Position numbers and translations under genes: made by a program
Part shown: in pieces, positions 1 to 6,466 of the stretch
Layout: each line of letters opens with the position of its first letter
Position numbering within the stretch: position 1 is the stretch's first letter
Source of the DNA: a virus
Direction: 5' to 3' (one strand)
IMG/VR virus record: IMGVR_UViG_3300042445_000750
Coordinates: 1 to 21,284 of that record
DNA length: 21,284 nucleotides
The notes under the pieces: model-generated
Told to the model about the DNA's origin: nothing
The model's input: the letters and a program-made list of their open reading frames with translations, nothing else
Database searches by the model: none

Positions 1-3
1 CCT

Positions 4-180
4 ATGCCCACACAAACCAACGAAACCCGTATGGTCGAACTATTCGAGCGTTTAGTAATAAAGGTAGAGAGAATTTCAGAACACCTTGAGCTATATTCAG
101 GCATTCTCAAAGACACCCTTGAAGAAGAGGGAAAATGCAATAAAGAGATAAAGACAAAGATCGAGCAGGGAATTGTTTGA
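4..180 (+). CDS. Small coiled-coil hypothetical protein
   Basis: This open frame encodes 58 residues, starting MPTQTNETRMVELFERL and ending at TGA. It is rich in Glu, Lys, Leu and Ile with heptad-like spacing (residues 8 to 50), so a short soluble coiled coil is likely; no membrane segment or catalytic motif is seen. Only three bases lie upstream of the ATG, so its ribosome binding site cannot be judged and the true start could be the internal ATG at residue 10 or lie outside the window. It ends 10 bases before the ATG of the GIY-YIG gene, in the same direction. I do not recognise the family. Position next to the terminase genes suggests a phage accessory protein. Confidence 0.55.
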   Translation: MPTQTNETRMVELFERLVIKVERISEHLELYSGILKDTLEEEGKCNKEIKTKIEQGIV

Positions 181-190
181 TAAAACAGCC

Positions 191-697
191 ATGCGAATCA
201 TTCCCACAATGCCATACATATATGAGCTGATCGACCCAAGATCAGGTGACGTTTTCTATGTTGGCAAAGGTAGGAATAAGCGAGCATGGGAGCATATTTC
301 ACAGTCAAAATCTGGGAAATACCAGAACAAGGCTAAAACAGATAAGATACTGGAAATACTGGCAGATGGGTTAGAGGTTCAAGTTAATATCGTCAGTTAC
401 CACGAGACCGATTTGCTTGCCGGAGATGCAGAAAAGGCGAGGATTGAGGAACTTGGGCTTTCCAATCTTACCAACATTCTTGCCGGTGGATGCGGGTCAT
501 TGCCTAACGGCGATAAAACCAACTGGCCCAAGATGCTTACGGAAACCTACGATTGCATCATGCGCCTAAAACCACCACATCTGACCTCGAACCCTGAGCT
601 GGCCATCCAAATCAGGAAATGGTATTGCGAGCTTTACCAGCAGGCTTACGACAAGCTAGGACCAGTAAGATCGGAGTGGTTATTGCTAAATATGTGA
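191..697 (+). CDS. GIY-YIG nuclease (LEM-3-like), free-standing
   Basis: The 168-residue protein opens with a GIY-YIG nuclease domain. The PYIYELIDP stretch (residues 8-16) is the GIY strand and VFYVGKG (21-27) is the YIG strand, followed by the basic segment around R31 and E35. The DPRSGDVFYVGKG style is that of the LEM-3-like GIY-YIG subgroup. E81 in the AEKARIEELG helix is a candidate metal ligand. The domain ends near residue 103; the remainder is a helical tail of unknown role. Such proteins cut DNA using one metal ion, and phage versions are often homing or exclusion nucleases. ATG 191 is chosen, but no good Shine-Dalgarno site precedes it; TTG 173 in the same frame would overlap the upstream gene and is possible. 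It sits directly before the small terminase gene. Confidence 0.8.
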   Translation: MRIIPTMPYIYELIDPRSGDVFYVGKGRNKRAWEHISQSKSGKYQNKAKTDKILEILADGLEVQVNIVSYHETDLLAGDAEKARIEELGLSNLTNILAGGCGSLPNGDKTNWPKMLTETYDCIMRLKPPHLTSNPELAIQIRKWYCELYQQAYDKLGPVRSEWLLLNM

Positions 698-752
698 AAC
701 TACCGTATACATTGAGCAATGCAATCTACAATTCACACAGGAATTATGTGAA

Positions 753-1133
753 ATGGTTTTCAAACCCGGACAGTCTGGAAATCCTAAAGGCAGAAAGCCT
801 GTCTCTGAGGCTCCTTCTGTAAGGCGCAAGATCCTTGCGGATGTTAAGCAGCTTGCCAAAGAAGCCAGTGAGGACGCGATCACTACGTTGGTTGAGATCA
901 TGAAGGACAAGGCGGCTCCTCCAGCCGCTCGCGCTTCGGCCGCCAACTCCATACTTGATAGAGGTTGGGGCAAGCCTCAGCAGACTATTGAAGCGACTGT
1001 AAACCATTTTGATCGTATGACGGATGAGCAGCTTGAAGCATTTATCGCGGGCGCAGCTTTTGGAAGTGGCTCAGGCGAAGGCGATCCTGAATTTGAGGAG
1101 GAGCCGGAGAGCCTGCGAGGGCTCGCTCACTGA
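753..1133 (+). CDS. terS: Terminase small subunit-like protein (DUF5681 N-terminus)
   Basis: The 126-residue protein begins with the signature FKPGQSGNPKGRK (residues 3-15), typical of the DUF5681 family that is often found just before phage large terminases. A helical middle part (about 20-75, Ala/Glu/Lys-rich) and an acidic Gly/Glu-rich tail (about 100-120) follow. A small terminase recognises viral DNA and feeds it to the large subunit. The role rests on the N-terminal signature and on position, since small terminases are poorly conserved. AGGAA at 738-742 precedes ATG 753 at a usable distance. The gene overlaps the large terminase gene by 110 bases, so the two are probably translationally coupled. 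Confidence 0.75.
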   Translation: MVFKPGQSGNPKGRKPVSEAPSVRRKILADVKQLAKEASEDAITTLVEIMKDKAAPPAARASAANSILDRGWGKPQQTIEATVNHFDRMTDEQLEAFIAGAAFGSGSGEGDPEFEEEPESLRGLAH

Positions 1134-2742
1134 ATTCATCCGCCAGGCTTGGCATGTGATCGAGCCGTCTAATCCATATATATATGGCTGGCACATAGGC
1201 GCTATCGCCATGCATCTGGAGGCGGTCGAGGATAACGACATCAACCGCCTGTTGATCAACGTTCCTCCGGGTCATATGAAATCGCTGCTGGTTTCGGTCC
1301 TCTGGCCTGCATGGCTGTGGGGACCGAGGAATCAGCCCAACCTCCGCTTTCTGTGCGCCTCGCATAGCCAAAGCCTTGCCATCCGCGATTCCACCCGCAT
1401 GAGGCGTCTTGTCGTCTCTGACTGGTATCAAGAGCGCTGGGGGGATCGGGTTAGGCTTACCGGCGACCAGAACGCCAAGACCAAGTTTGAGAACACGGCA
1501 ACAGGCTTCAGAGAGGCTGTGGCTGCTGGCTCGATTACTGGCTCCAGAGGCGACATCGTTATCATTGACGACCCGCACTCGGTCGAGGGCGCGGCATCTG
1601 AAGCCATGCGCAATTCTACGATTGAATGGTTTCTTGAGGCCGTTCCGACTCGCTTGAACAATCCCGAAACGTCGTCGATTGTTGTCATTATGCAGCGCCT
1701 CAATGAGGGCGATGTATCTGGCGTAATCATTGATAAGCAGCTTGGCTATGAGCATCTCTGCCTGCCGATGGAATTTGAAGAAGATCGGCGATGCGAGACC
1801 AGCATAGGCTTCGTAGATCCGCGTGAGGAAGAGGGCGAGCTATTATTCCCGGATCGATTCCCGCGTGAGGTTGTCGAACGGGACAAGAGGGTTATGGGAC
1901 CGTTCGCCACTGCCGGCCAGTTCCAGCAACGCCCATCTCCGAGAGGAGGAGGCATCATCCAGCGATCCTGGTGGCAGCTTTACGACGACAACGAAGCCGC
2001 AGCTCAGGGCCTGAACAGCGGCATGACCTATCCGGATATGGATTACATCGTCGCCTCTCTGGACACTGCCTACACCGAGAAGCAGGAGAACGACGCCAGC
2101 TATCTGACGATCTGGGGAATCTGGCAGCGCGGTGGCTCGGCGGCAAAATCCATTCTCTCCGTCAAGGGAGAGCGCATCGACCTGATTGACGACAGGGATA
2201 CGATTCCATGCGCCATGATGATGCACGCAAAGGAGATGCGCTTGCAGGTCCATGGCTCGAATGTATTGCGGGAGCCCGGAGAGACTGAGGCTGCCTTCAG
2301 GATCAGGCAGAGGGCTGCATGGGGTCTGGTCGAGTGGGTCACGCATATGTGCAACCAGTTCAAGGTTGACATTCTGCTGATCGAGGCGAAGGCCAACGGC
2401 ATGACTGTCGCGGATGAGATCAAGAGATTGAACCGGACGACGAACTGGTCGGTTCAGTTGATCAATCCCGGCAGCGCGGACAAGGTCGCCAGAGCCTATG
2501 CCGCCCAGGCTACATTCTCGAATGGCCAGGTCTGGGCTCCGGATCGGGACTGGGCTGATAAGGTCATCACCCAGTGCGAGATGTTCCCGAAGGGCAGGCA
2601 TGACGACGCTGTGGACTCTACTACACAGGCGCTGAACTATCTCAGGAAGCGCGGCTTTCTGCATCGTCAGGAAGATATCCTTGCCGACATTGGCGAGAGA
2701 GCGACCTACAAAAAGCCGGTCAAACCTATTTACGACACCTAG
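1024..2742 (+). CDS. terL: Terminase large subunit (ATPase and nuclease)
   Basis: This 572-residue protein is the DNA-packaging motor. The N-terminal ATPase has a Walker A-like loop PPGHMKS (residues 81-87) and a Walker B strand DIVIIDDP (177-184). The C-terminal RNase H-like nuclease begins at YIVASLDTAY, with D347, E454 in LLIEAK, and the acidic cluster in KGRHDDAVDS (D527, D528, D531) as metal ligands. All expected motifs are present, so the protein looks complete and active. It hydrolyses ATP to drive DNA into the prohead through the portal and cuts the concatemer. ATG 1024 overlaps the small subunit gene by 110 bases; a later start is possible, but residues 30-60 (through the IEPSNPYIYGWHI stretch) resemble the normal N-terminus of the family and must be included. 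Confidence 0.95.
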   Translation: MSSLKHLSRAQLLEVAQAKAILNLRRSRRACEGSLTEFIRQAWHVIEPSNPYIYGWHIGAIAMHLEAVEDNDINRLLINVPPGHMKSLLVSVLWPAWLWGPRNQPNLRFLCASHSQSLAIRDSTRMRRLVVSDWYQERWGDRVRLTGDQNAKTKFENTATGFREAVAAGSITGSRGDIVIIDDPHSVEGAASEAMRNSTIEWFLEAVPTRLNNPETSSIVVIMQRLNEGDVSGVIIDKQLGYEHLCLPMEFEEDRRCETSIGFVDPREEEGELLFPDRFPREVVERDKRVMGPFATAGQFQQRPSPRGGGIIQRSWWQLYDDNEAAAQGLNSGMTYPDMDYIVASLDTAYTEKQENDASYLTIWGIWQRGGSAAKSILSVKGERIDLIDDRDTIPCAMMMHAKEMRLQVHGSNVLREPGETEAAFRIRQRAAWGLVEWVTHMCNQFKVDILLIEAKANGMTVADEIKRLNRTTNWSVQLINPGSADKVARAYAAQATFSNGQVWAPDRDWADKVITQCEMFPKGRHDDAVDSTTQALNYLRKRGFLHRQEDILADIGERATYKKPVKPIYDT

Positions 2743-2829
2743 CCTTCGTGGTATAGGAAATAGAGTTACCTGTAAGAACAAGCCATCTCCCAAATGTCCA
2801 CAATATTGTCAGAACAAAAGGGTGACGCC

Positions 2830-2922
2830 ATGCTCAAAGCCATTTTTGCGATTATTGCGTTTATCGGCATTTACATAAGCCTTTGGTATTTGTTCCAAAG
2901 CACTGGTGGGGGCGTAGGATGA
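2830..2922 (+). CDS. Tiny single-span membrane protein
   Basis: Thirty residues, MLKAIFAIIAFIGIYISLWY followed by a short Gly-rich tail. Residues 2-22 form one hydrophobic helix with a single Lys at its N-terminal side. AAGGGTG (about 2818-2824) lies seven bases before ATG 2830 and favours this start over the in-frame ATG 2794, which would add 12 polar residues but has no ribosome binding site. Its stop codon overlaps the start of the next small gene as ATGA, so the two are probably made together. A role in lysis (pinholin-like) or in membrane remodelling is conceivable, but nothing in the sequence proves it. No homologous family is recognised. Confidence 0.5.
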   Translation: MLKAIFAIIAFIGIYISLWYLFQSTGGGVG

Positions 2923-3053
2923 TCGTCCATATTTTCACAGCCATCGGCGTCTACACCGTTGGAATGTGTCTGGTGCGGATCGTGCTGGCGCTTATGGGCG
3001 ATCGGACGGGAAATAGCGGACGCTACAAAATGTGGGATCAGGAAGACGACTGA
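2919..3053 (+). CDS. Small membrane protein, translationally coupled
   Basis: Forty-four residues starting MIVHIFTAIGVYTVGMCLVR. A hydrophobic segment spans about residues 2-26, followed by a polar, charged tail ending in WDQEDD. The ATG overlaps the stop of the preceding membrane peptide (ATGA at 2919-2922), which suggests termination-reinitiation coupling. Together the two resemble a small two-gene membrane unit. A holin-like or accessory lysis role is possible, but no endolysin gene adjoins them, so this is only a guess. The family is not recognised. Confidence 0.5.
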   Translation: MIVHIFTAIGVYTVGMCLVRIVLALMGDRTGNSGRYKMWDQEDD

Positions 3054-3086
3054 ATACGCGAGCGCGTATATCTAAATTTTATACGC
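3054..3086. repeat. ATACGC inverted and direct repeats between small genes
   Basis: ATACGC (3054-3059) and GCGTAT (3064-3069) form a perfect 6-base-pair stem with a GAGC loop. A third ATACGC copy lies at 3081-3086. The element fills the gap between the tiny membrane genes and the gene starting at 3110. It has no run of T behind it, so it is not a standard terminator; it could be an operator or an RNA processing hairpin. Confidence 0.45.
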
Positions 3087-3109
3087 AAACCCGCATATGG
3101 AGAGAAGTG

Positions 3110-3346
3110 ATGACTGACTACAGCGAACTTATCGAGGAGTTGCGCGAGCAGGCGCGGCTTGAGGACGAATACCCGGAGGATGCTGTCATCAAGCGAAGAG
3201 CTGCCGACGCGCTTGAAGCGCAGGCAAGGCTGATAGAGGCGCTAAAAGATATCGAGGATGATTTGACGGTTGCCTACATGGCAGGCCTTGCACAGGGACG
3301 AGATGAGGCCCGCGCCGCGCTGAAGGGAGAGAAGGGCAATGGATAA
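3110..3346 (+). CDS. Small helical hypothetical protein
   Basis: Seventy-eight residues beginning MTDYSELIEELREQARLEDE. The protein is almost entirely charged amphipathic helix, with the segment AADALEAQARLIEAL (about residues 31-45) of a type seen in many small phage proteins that sit in early or accessory regions. ATG 3110 is preceded by GGAGAGAAG, a good ribosome binding site, and is preferred over a longer frame reaching back into the small membrane gene. Its end overlaps the start of the GapR-like gene by eight bases, so the two are co-translated. No catalytic motif is seen and the function is unknown. Confidence 0.7.
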   Translation: MTDYSELIEELREQARLEDEYPEDAVIKRRAADALEAQARLIEALKDIEDDLTVAYMAGLAQGRDEARAALKGEKGNG

Positions 3347-3584
3347 TAAAACACTTCAAAGCTACATTGACCGTCTGGTTAAGCTAAAGATGGAACAGCG
3401 CCAGCTCGCCGAGTTCCTGTCAGATGTTAAATCGGAGGCCAAATCCAATGGCTTCGACGTTGGCGCTCTTGATGAAGTCGTGGCTCGCATTGTGGCCAAG
3501 GAAGAACTTCTGAAAAAGCGCAAGGAGCGGGAAGAGATCGCCAGGGTATATGCCGAAGCTATCGGCCAGATGAGTCTGTTTTGA
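3339..3584 (+). CDS. GapR-like (DUF2312) DNA-binding protein
   Basis: The 81-residue protein matches the GapR/DUF2312 pattern: an N-terminal helix LQSYIDRLVKL (residues 5-15), then the family hallmark SEAKSNGFDVGALDEVV (about 32-48) and a basic helix near KKRKERE. GapR is a nucleoid protein of Alphaproteobacteria, about 90 residues long, that clamps over-twisted DNA and helps topoisomerases during replication. This copy is slightly shorter but keeps the hallmark segment. It overlaps the upstream gene by eight bases and is followed by the DnaA-domain-IV gene, so a role in phage or host DNA replication is likely by context. The family call is from memory of its consensus. Confidence 0.8.
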   Translation: MDNKTLQSYIDRLVKLKMEQRQLAEFLSDVKSEAKSNGFDVGALDEVVARIVAKEELLKKRKEREEIARVYAEAIGQMSLF

Positions 3585-3610
3585 TATCATCAAGCGTAAG
3601 AGAGTAAGCC

Positions 3611-4129
3611 ATGAACATGTACTATTACCGCTCAAATTCTCCGCTTGCCTTAAAGATCAACAAAATCCTTCGGGACAGGAGAATGGAATCTCAGGACAAT
3701 AATCGGGAAAAAACAAAGATATATTATATCACAAGCTCAAACTGGCGTGGCTTGAGAGGAAGGAACGAATCGCCTCCTGAGTTAATGGACGCCCAGTTCC
3801 CATGGGCTCCGTTCAGATATCTGGACAGCATCATCCGTGAGGTAGAGTCGGAGTATGGCATCTCCTACGATGACATCAAGGGATCAAGGCGTTCTCCCAA
3901 AATGTCGTATGCCAGGCATGTTGTTTTCTATGTAGCCAAAGAAGCGACAAGCCTGAGCTATCCTGACATTGGCCGTCGCATGGGAGGCAAGGATCACACG
4001 ACGATCTTGCATGGATATCATCGGATTAAAAAGATCGTTGAGGCTGGCGGCGAGGAGGCTGATAGAATTATCGCCTTAAAGGAAAAGGCAAAGAACCGTC
4101 GCGCTCACAGCGGATATTGGGGCTGCTAG
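3611..4129 (+). CDS. DnaA domain IV (DNA-binding domain) protein without AAA+ domain
   Basis: Of 172 residues, about 69-150 match domain IV of the bacterial initiator DnaA. The helix YLDSIIREVESEYGIS (70-85), the GSRRSPKMSYARHVVFY stretch (91-107) and the signature GGKDHTTILHGYHRI (125-139) are all there; the last is the DnaA-box recognition helix. The AAA+ ATPase and the helicase-loading domain are missing, and the first 65 residues are unlike DnaA. It should therefore bind DnaA-box-like DNA without loading helicase, acting as a competitor, a phage origin binder or a regulator. It follows the GapR-like gene by 26 bases. ATG 3611 has only a weak AGAGAG site upstream; the in-frame ATG two codons on is an alternative. 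Confidence 0.85.
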   Translation: MNMYYYRSNSPLALKINKILRDRRMESQDNNREKTKIYYITSSNWRGLRGRNESPPELMDAQFPWAPFRYLDSIIREVESEYGISYDDIKGSRRSPKMSYARHVVFYVAKEATSLSYPDIGRRMGGKDHTTILHGYHRIKKIVEAGGEEADRIIALKEKAKNRRAHSGYWGC

Positions 4130-4135
4130 ACTGCC

Positions 4136-4546
4136 ATGACTCGCAAGATTGTCTTGACCGATGAGCAAATTGAAGCCCGCCTTGAGAAGAAAAGGCAGTA
4201 TCAAAGAGAGTGGTCCAAAGCCAATCACGAAAGAAGATACGCCAGGCTAAAAGAGCGGATGGCTGCCGATCCTGAATTTGAGGCGCAGGTAAAGAGTAGA
4301 TGGGAGGCTAACCGAAAGAAGCGTCGGGCGAGTGGTGCCGACAAATACGAGTCTCCCGAATCCAAAGAGAAACGCTTGAATCGTGAGCGTAAGTATCGGG
4401 AGAAGAAGAAGCAGGAGCGGAAACTGGCTAATCCTGCTGCGCCAAAGCCAAAGGTGGAACAGAAGCCCAAAAAGTGCGTTACAAAGACAGAGGCGAAGAA
4501 AAAGCCTGGACGATTGCTGGCCCTCATGGGATGGGCCGGGTATTAG
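4136..4546 (+). CDS. Highly basic helical hypothetical protein
   Basis: 136 residues with very many Lys, Arg and Glu. The first 100 residues are long charged helices (for example KKRQYQREWSKANHERRY at 18-35 and ESKEKRLNRERKYREKKKQ), and the tail is a Lys/Pro-rich segment ending GRLLALMGWAGY. This composition fits nucleic-acid binding, but no named domain is recognised. It starts six bases after the DnaA-domain-IV gene, without a convincing ribosome binding site, so coupling to that gene is likely. Its stop lies 12 bases from the end of the converging leftward gene, leaving no room for a separate terminator. Confidence 0.65.
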   Translation: MTRKIVLTDEQIEARLEKKRQYQREWSKANHERRYARLKERMAADPEFEAQVKSRWEANRKKRRASGADKYESPESKEKRLNRERKYREKKKQERKLANPAAPKPKVEQKPKKCVTKTEAKKKPGRLLALMGWAGY

Positions 4547-4558
4547 GCTGCTATGGCT

Positions 4559-4792
4559 TCAGCTTGTCTTTCCGCCTGGCAATGATGAAAGATCACCCAC
4601 TGGTATCGTCTTGAAGCTTAATCTGATTGCTCGAAGCATTAGCAGGGCTTCCTTCTTGGCTTCATCGTCCCTGACATGATCGACAAGCGCGAGAAGCTTT
4701 GTAAAGCTGGCTGCTCTAGCTGCCACAGGATCTATTGGGGCTTCATCAAACGGAGGCACATCAACATCCGAATAGTCTTCATCGTCTGACAT
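4559..4792 (-). CDS. Small acidic hypothetical protein
   Basis: Seventy-seven residues starting MSDDEDYSDVDVPPFDEAP. The first 25 residues are strongly acidic; the rest looks helical (FTKLLALVDHVRDDEAKKEALL). ATG 4792 on the minus strand is preceded by GGGAGAAG, a clear ribosome binding site, and is preferred over a longer frame that would run far into the upstream gene. It overlaps the preceding gene of the leftward block by 14 bases. Function unknown. The acidic N-terminus could mimic DNA or bind a basic partner, but that is a guess. Confidence 0.65.
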   Translation of the reverse strand: MSDDEDYSDVDVPPFDEAPIDPVAARAASFTKLLALVDHVRDDEAKKEALLMLRAIRLSFKTIPVGDLSSLPGGKTS

Positions 4793-4985
4793 TTTTCTTC
4801 TCCCGACATCTGAATGGCATGATGGGCTCTCCGTCCTTGCGCCACTCCATGAGAATGGAATAATTATTGTGGGGAGGCCCAAGGTTTAGCGGATTTTCCC
4901 AGCCAAGCTCTAATGCTTTCTCAAACCACGCATGTGGAACGTAGAGAAATATTCTTTCACTTTTTGATTTTCTTTGATCGTTCAT
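4779..4985 (-). CDS. Small hypothetical protein of leftward block
   Basis: Sixty-eight residues starting MNDQRKSKSERIFLYVPHAW and ending in a basic RCREKKNVRR tail. The middle (WFEKALELGWENP and SILMEWRKDG) looks like a small mixed alpha/beta fold. ATG 4985 on the minus strand follows a CGGAGTG ribosome binding site. The gene overlaps the end of the phosphoesterase gene by 29 bases and the next gene by 14 bases, so the three form one tightly packed leftward operon. The family is not recognised. Confidence 0.65.
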   Translation of the reverse strand: MNDQRKSKSERIFLYVPHAWFEKALELGWENPLNLGPPHNNYSILMEWRKDGEPIMPFRCREKKNVRR

Positions 4986-6003
4986 ATTCACTCCGTAGTG
5001 CGTCAAGAAATATAACGCCACGCTCAACTGTTGGGGCTGTCCAGATCCGGTTGGGAGATGTTTCAGGTTCACGCGGATCAATGATCACCAATGCGCCAGG
5101 AAAGATCGGATGCTTCTTTAGCCCTAGCTGCTTGGCATAGCTGTCTGCGACCTTGTATCCAGAAACCCGGACGATCTGGGCCACTAGCCCGTCAGGCGTG
5201 ACCAAGGTTTCCTGTGCGCCAGTGTGTTTGTGGCCACAAATCACCAGATGATCGCGGAAGCCCATCAGAAGCTCACGACGCGGCCCATGAAGCTGGCTAT
5301 AGATAGATGTGCCTGGAAAATCATGGCGAGCGTGGATACGGGTTTTAGCGCCACACGGATGCTGTAGCTCGATCCTGACGCCATGCGGCTCGTATAGCGA
5401 ACCCTGCTTGCCGGCGATCCATTCCAGCGGATCTCCCTGGCCTTGCCATAAGTCATGATTTCCGGCCACCAGAAACAGCCATTGCAGCGGCTCAACCAGC
5501 CATTCGACCAGCTTCCACGCCTCACGGGCCGTTACCTGTTGCTCACCGTAAAGGACGCCAAGCCTGCCGATCCAGCCGTTTTGATAGTCACCGACAGACG
5601 CGGCCAGAACATATGGGTGGCTGATCGCTATATCCCGGTGCGCGGCGAGCAGCTCAAAATCGCATCCAGCATCGTCCACATGCGGATCGCCCAAAACAAG
5701 GAGGCCAAAAGGGCCATCAATGTGGACAGGAATATGAATGAGATCGCGCGCTTCATCGGCTGTCTTTGCTCTGCGGCTCTCTTCAATTTTGTCTGCAATT
5801 AGCTGATCTATGTCGCGGCTTTTGCTGGGTAGCCTGGGGAGGGTGAATTTCTTGAGCTTGGCAACTCTGTGCTGCATAGCTCTTCGAGATATTCCCAAAG
5901 CAGTGGCTGCGGCACGGATATTGTTATCATTGACCTCAAGCGCTTTACGCGTTTGCTCGAGCTCCTCACGCGTCAGCCCAAGATTGCGTGCCACCAGAGT
6001 CAT
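4957..6003 (-). CDS. Metallophosphoesterase with N-terminal helix-turn-helix
   Basis: The 348-residue protein has two parts. Residues 23-51 (NNIRAAATALGISRRAM within) form a Fis-type helix-turn-helix. Residues from about 98 form a calcineurin-like phosphoesterase with all metal motifs: GDPHVDD (105-111), GDYQN (138-142), GNHD (181-184), H227 in ARHDFPG, and GHKH (257-260). It should hydrolyse a phosphodiester or phosphomonoester with two metal ions; the substrate may be nucleic acid given the attached DNA-binding motif. ATG 6003 is chosen; a TTG at 6033 would add ten residues, and neither start has an ideal ribosome binding site. It leads a leftward three-gene block, opposite to its neighbours. 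Confidence 0.88.
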   Translation of the reverse strand: MTLVARNLGLTREELEQTRKALEVNDNNIRAAATALGISRRAMQHRVAKLKKFTLPRLPSKSRDIDQLIADKIEESRRAKTADEARDLIHIPVHIDGPFGLLVLGDPHVDDAGCDFELLAAHRDIAISHPYVLAASVGDYQNGWIGRLGVLYGEQQVTAREAWKLVEWLVEPLQWLFLVAGNHDLWQGQGDPLEWIAGKQGSLYEPHGVRIELQHPCGAKTRIHARHDFPGTSIYSQLHGPRRELLMGFRDHLVICGHKHTGAQETLVTPDGLVAQIVRVSGYKVADSYAKQLGLKKHPIFPGALVIIDPREPETSPNRIWTAPTVERGVIFLDALRSEYERSKKIKK

Positions 6004-6084
6004 CCTTTGATGATGGGTTAGTAATCCACTCAATCGATCTGACGGAAGGCCGAAAAATCACAAAAAACTCTGTGGATCGCCTGT

Positions 6085-6121
6085 TTCCTATATTGACACT
6101 CTTTTTTCAGAGGCAATTTGC
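6085..6121. promoter_or_regulatory. Candidate divergent promoter region
   Basis: On the plus strand TTGACA (6093-6098) has a perfect -35 form, but the -10 spaced 17 bases away (ATTTGC) is weak. On the minus strand TTGCCT, a 17-base spacer and ATATAG overlap the same segment and could drive the leftward phosphoesterase block. The stretch 6004-6204 holds no convincing gene on either strand, which fits a divergent control region. Both calls are tentative. Confidence 0.3.
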
Positions 6122-6204
6122 ATTCTAACAACAATAAGATAAGATTCAAGAAAAGCTTTCGTGGCGCTGACGCTCTCTCCCGGAATGGATATTAGGAGGT
6201 TAGT

Positions 6205-6353
6205 ATGACTAAAATATTTATTCCGGATTACTGGCCCTTCTGGAAGTCTGACATATCGCTCAGGATTCCAGGGATCCCTACGGCAAGCCTTTGATTGAGA
6301 CTGCAAGAATGGACGCCACAGTTTCTGACTATGAGGCGGATAAAATTGTGTAA
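6205..6353 (+). pseudogene. Small gene interrupted by an 8-base near-duplication
   Basis: TAGGAGG (6193-6199) is one of the strongest ribosome binding sites in the window and precedes ATG 6205. The frame reads MTKIFIPDYWPFWKSDISLR and then stops at 6294 after 29 residues. In the next frame the reading continues sensibly as DPYGKPLIETARMDATVSDY and ends at TAA 6351-6353. At the junction lie two adjacent 8-mers, AGGATTCC (6262-6269) and AGGGATCC (6270-6277). Removing one joins both halves into a 46-residue protein. This suggests a small gene broken by a short tandem duplication; a programmed -1 slip or a sequencing error are alternatives. The family is not recognised. Confidence 0.45.
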
Positions 6354-6385
6354 CTGTTTGATATTGAGGCAAATAATAAAACAGT

Positions 6386-6413
6386 TTGCAATGATCTGAA
6401 AATCATATATAAA
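6386..6413 (+). promoter_or_regulatory. Candidate promoter with internal inverted repeat
   Basis: TTGCAA (6386-6391), a 16-base spacer and TATAAA (6408-6413) form a sigma-70-like promoter ahead of the rightward virion block. The spacer holds a perfect inverted repeat, ATGAT (6391-6395) and ATCAT (6402-6406), that could be an operator. The surrounding 6354-6430 stretch is AT-rich and has no gene. Confidence 0.4.
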
Positions 6414-6466
6414 AATATAAAGCCCGCATTTTGCCTTTGATTTATAAATGGGTTGGGGTTGCGCCA

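Noticed and set aside
619-822. Plus-strand frame across the end of the GIY-YIG gene and start of TerS
   Set aside because: It overlaps two better supported genes and has no ribosome binding site.
1843-2793. Minus-strand frame of 316 residues under terminase
   Set aside because: The plus-strand frame has all TerL motifs; the antisense frame has none.
2681-2878. Plus-strand frame over the end of TerL and the first small membrane gene
   Set aside because: Composition is not protein-like; the overlapping membrane peptide frame has a ribosome binding site and coupling to its neighbour.
6088-6372. Minus-strand frame in the divergent region
   Set aside because: It starts at TTG without a ribosome binding site and lies opposite the small gene with the strong AGGAGG site.
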